Shown here in pieces: positions 4,063 through 5,930 of a DNA stretch of 5,930 bases. The translations under genes were made by a program, and so were the position numbers. The first letter of the stretch is position 1. Every line of letters starts with the position of its first letter. The notes under the pieces are model-generated. The model worked only from the letters and a program-made list of their open reading frames with translations, was not told the DNA's origin and did no database searches. Source of the DNA: DATMYQ01 sp035560935 (lineage in GTDB: Bacteria; Bacillota; Negativicutes; Sporomusales; Sporomusaceae); NCBI GenBank assembly GCA_035560935.1, contig DATMYQ010000044.1, forward strand, positions 1 to 5,930, read 5' to 3'.

Positions 4063-5676
4063 CTACTGTACATCTGCTTCCCGAAGGTAGAAAGCTCCTA
4101 ACGCATCCCGGATGATCCCTTTGACATTGGGCTGTTCCATGATCTTATTGGTATAAAAATAAATCGGAATCACTGGCATTTCATCCACCAGTATTTTTTC
4201 CGCCGTATGCATCGCTTTCATGCGGGCAGCGGAATCATTGGACGTCTGTGCCTCTTTCACCAGACGATCATATTCCGGATTGCTCCAGCGCATATAGTTG
4301 TTGCTGTTGCCGGTCGTAATCCCTTCCAGGAAAGTCATCGGATCGGAATATTTCCCCAGCCAGCCGTTCCGGGCCACCTGGTAGTCACCACTGTTGCGGG
4401 TTTGAAGATACACTTTCCACTCCTGGTTCATCAGTTGGACTGTGACGCCCAAATTCTTGCGCCACATCTCCTGTACCGCTTCCGCAATGGCTTTATTGAA
4501 CTCGTTGGTATTGAACAGCAACGTGACCGGAGGAAGTCCTTTTCCGTCGGGGTAACCGGCTTCCGCCAACAATTTTCTGGCCGTCTCCACCTCATTATTA
4601 CCATACAGGTCTCCGCCGGTCTGACGGAAATCCGATCCGGCCTGGGCATCGGGCAATCCAAAAGGAATCCATGCCAACGCCGGTTTCTCGCCGCCTTTCG
4701 TAACCGAATCCACGATGGCTTTTCGGTCCAGCGCCAGGCCAAAAGCTTTCCGTACCTTTACATTGTCGAACGGAGGCCGGGTGGTATTGAGTGCATAAAA
4801 GTAGGTTACCAGGAACGGCGAGGTTTTAAGTTTGTTTTCTTTGAGCAGGCGGGGAATCTCGGCGGATGGTGGCGATACCTCGACCGTATCCACCTGTCTG
4901 GATTCAAACATGTTCAATATGGTTTGGTAGTTATCGGCCAAATACAGGTCCACCTTGGCCAGTTTGACCACGTCTTTGTTCCAGTATTGATCATTTTTCA
5001 CCAGTTGAATTTTGTTGTTATGTTCCCATTTGACGATCTTAAACGGTCCGTTGCCCACGGTCGTCTGGGGGTCCGTACTCCATTTGGCGTTGGATTCCGC
5101 CGTTTTCTGCTGTACGGGATAAAAGGCATGGTATGCTGCCAGCGATAAGAAGTACGGCGTCGGATATTCCAGCGTCACTTCCAGCGTTTTCTCGTCCAAG
5201 GCCCGGACTCCCACCTGTTCCGCCGAAACTTGTTTTTTGTTATACGCTTCGCCGTTTTTGATGCAATACAACTGTTCTGCCGCCCGGCTGCCAAATTCCG
5301 GCGACAGTACGGTTTTCCACGCCGCTTCAAAATCTTTGGCGGTCACCGGATCACCGTTGGACCACTTGGCATTGGTCCGCAGATAAAACTTATACGTCAG
5401 ACCGTCCGGAGAGATTTCCCAGCGTTCCGCTGCACCGGGTACAGCAGCGCCTTTGGCGTCCTGGGTGGTCAGCCCCTCAAAAATCTGCCGTAACACATAT
5501 CCTTCCGGCGTACCTCCGCCCTTGCGCGGATCCAACGACTCCGGCTCCGCTCCCGTGGCAACCCGGAGTATTTTTTCACCAGCCGGCGCTTTCGTGCCGC
5601 CGGAACAACCTCCGAGCATTAGCGACGTGCCCGTCAACAAACATACTGCCAGTACACTCAGTTTTTTCAACTTCAC
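4063..5676 (-). CDS. OppA/DppA-type peptide or solute-binding lipoprotein (SBP family 5)
   Basis: A 537-residue extracytoplasmic receptor of an ABC importer, probably for oligopeptides or dipeptides; family 5 also covers nickel and opine binders. The N-terminus is a lipoprotein signal: KLKK, a hydrophobic core, then lipobox LGGC with Cys24 as the lipidation site, followed by a Ser/Gly linker. Family landmarks are GAEPESLDP (42-50), the EGL motif (67-69), WSNGDPVTAKDF (105-116), GNGPFKI (208-214) and a C-terminal EYDRLVKEAQ segment. Length is typical. Start is GTG 5676: it has GAGAGGT (5694-5688) eleven bases upstream and gives the complete signal peptide. A promoter lies 31-60 nt upstream and a terminator downstream. 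No permease or ATPase genes adjoin, so it is probably an orphan receptor feeding a transporter encoded elsewhere. The gene appears intact. Substrate is not deducible. Confidence 0.95.
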   Translation of the reverse strand: MKLKKLSVLAVCLLTGTSLMLGGCSGGTKAPAGEKILRVATGAEPESLDPRKGGGTPEGYVLRQIFEGLTTQDAKGAAVPGAAERWEISPDGLTYKFYLRTNAKWSNGDPVTAKDFEAAWKTVLSPEFGSRAAEQLYCIKNGEAYNKKQVSAEQVGVRALDEKTLEVTLEYPTPYFLSLAAYHAFYPVQQKTAESNAKWSTDPQTTVGNGPFKIVKWEHNNKIQLVKNDQYWNKDVVKLAKVDLYLADNYQTILNMFESRQVDTVEVSPPSAEIPRLLKENKLKTSPFLVTYFYALNTTRPPFDNVKVRKAFGLALDRKAIVDSVTKGGEKPALAWIPFGLPDAQAGSDFRQTGGDLYGNNEVETARKLLAEAGYPDGKGLPPVTLLFNTNEFNKAIAEAVQEMWRKNLGVTVQLMNQEWKVYLQTRNSGDYQVARNGWLGKYSDPMTFLEGITTGNSNNYMRWSNPEYDRLVKEAQTSNDSAARMKAMHTAEKILVDEMPVIPIYFYTNKIMEQPNVKGIIRDALGAFYLREADVQ

Positions 5677-5713
5677 TCTTGATCACTACCTCTCTTCAAG
5701 GATTCTAGGATTT

Positions 5714-5741
5714 ATCATACCACATCCTCCCGGGTGTGCAA
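5714..5741 (-). promoter_or_regulatory. Extended -10 promoter of the oppA-like gene
   Basis: On the minus strand, TTGCAC (5741-5736) and TATGAT (5719-5714) are 16 nt apart, and the -10 is preceded by TGG, an extended -10 element. The start would be near 5707, giving a leader of about 30 nt. This leaves the gene independent of the IS-derived promoter further upstream. No operator-like palindrome was seen. Confidence 0.75.
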
Positions 5742-5754
5742 CCGCTCCTTAATT

Positions 5755-5835
5755 TTAGAAGTTCGATTTAAGAATCGCTTTGCGTTTGGCTGTCCAACGT
5801 TGATTTTCCATCCAATGATCGTGTTCTGTAATCAT
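5755..5835 (-). pseudogene. IS3-type OrfA N-terminal fragment
   Basis: Starting at ATG 5835, with AAGGGG (5850-5845) nine bases upstream, the frame encodes MITEHDHWMENQRWTAKRK and then AILKSNF before TAA. The stretch MENQRWTAKRKA resembles the start of small helix-turn-helix OrfA proteins of IS3-type elements (RWTAKRKAALVL..., then a segment recognising DNA ends). Similarity stops after KRKA and the frame closes seven residues later, so the gene is cut just before its helix-turn-helix. An ATG at 5844 is in frame, but its Shine-Dalgarno would touch the start codon. With only about 20 residues matching, the family call is tentative. It could also be an unrelated short leader peptide upstream of the oppA-like gene. 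Confidence 0.45.
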
Positions 5836-5857
5836 CTTCCTCATCCCCTTATGCACT

Positions 5858-5886
5858 ATTATGTGTGTAGTTTCGGAGGAGGTCAA
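5858..5886 (-). promoter_or_regulatory. Promoter driving the IS-like fragment toward the oppA-like gene
   Basis: TTGACC (5886-5881) and CATAAT (5863-5858) are separated by 17 nt on the minus strand, with a predicted start near 5851, just ahead of the OrfA-like fragment. I see no terminator between it and the oppA-like gene, so it could add read-through transcription to that gene. Beyond it, 5887-5930 holds A/T-rich sequence with a weak 7-bp inverted repeat (5900-5906 with 5920-5926) and no gene that I can support. Confidence 0.6.
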
Positions 5887-5930
5887 TACAAGGGAAAACA
5901 GCGCTTTTAACAAAAAAACAAGTGCTTTAT

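Noticed and set aside
3854..4090. 78-residue plus-strand frame overlapping the transposase fragment
   Set aside because: It is out of frame with the IS1182-like start, its ATG falls inside the ribosome-site region, and it runs through the terminator and into the oppA 3' end.
4207..5148. 313-residue plus-strand frame antisense to the oppA-like gene
   Set aside because: It mirrors codon structure of an obvious family-5 binding protein and has no ribosome site or domain.
1..5930. tRNA or rRNA genes
   Set aside because: No cloverleaf with a GGTTCGANTCC-type arm, and no rRNA sequence, was seen on either strand.

Overview
The window looks like an accessory, repeat-rich stretch of a Bacillota chromosome. 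A Clostridia or Negativicutes-type host is my inference, from AAGGAGG/GAGAGG-type ribosome sites, sigma-A-like promoters, a GTG-started lipoprotein and roughly 50% GC. Only two genes appear intact, both on the minus strand: a transmembrane methyl-accepting chemotaxis protein (855-2933) and an OppA-like peptide/solute-binding lipoprotein (4063-5676). Each has its own promoter and looks monocistronic.

The rest is mostly wreckage of mobile or repeated DNA. Positions 1-390 and 3290-3750 are two directly oriented copies of one unit. Copy 2 has imperfect terminal inverted repeats (GGGACGTTCCTTTTTTGACA at the left; TGTCAAACAAGGAACGTC at the right). Each unit carries a decayed gene that I read as a tRNA-dependent cyclodipeptide synthase (CDPS). 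Copy 1 keeps the N-terminal GxSxxN nucleophile motif. Copy 2 keeps the ribosome-binding site, the start codon and the C-terminal YxxxELP motif, but has a nonsense codon, the catalytic Ser changed to Asn, and about 100 residues missing. Copy 1 runs into a short tandem array of related motifs (380-440), which abuts the last third of a LivK-type branched-chain amino-acid binding protein (to 772) whose 5' part is gone. A strong terminator follows at 793-832.

The chemoreceptor gene converges on that livK remnant. Its 5' leader contains a perfect 20-bp inverted repeat with a U-rich 3' flank (2968-3010), between a good promoter (3102-3129) and the ribosome site. A possible gene remnant (3166-3261) lies between that promoter and copy 2. 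Copy 2 is followed directly by the truncated 5' end of what looks like an IS1182-type insertion sequence (3751-3923). A bidirectional terminator (3944-3988) fits the minus-strand oppA-like gene better. Upstream of oppA is a truncated N-terminus resembling an IS3-type OrfA (5755-5835), with its own promoter.

Functionally, the two live genes sense or bind extracellular small molecules, but nothing in the sequence ties them to one pathway. The most unusual content is the CDPS-bearing repeat unit: it suggests a cyclodipeptide synthase carried on, or trapped in, a REP-like inverted-repeat element. The window also shows how such repeats have truncated livK and now flank the chemoreceptor gene as direct repeats.
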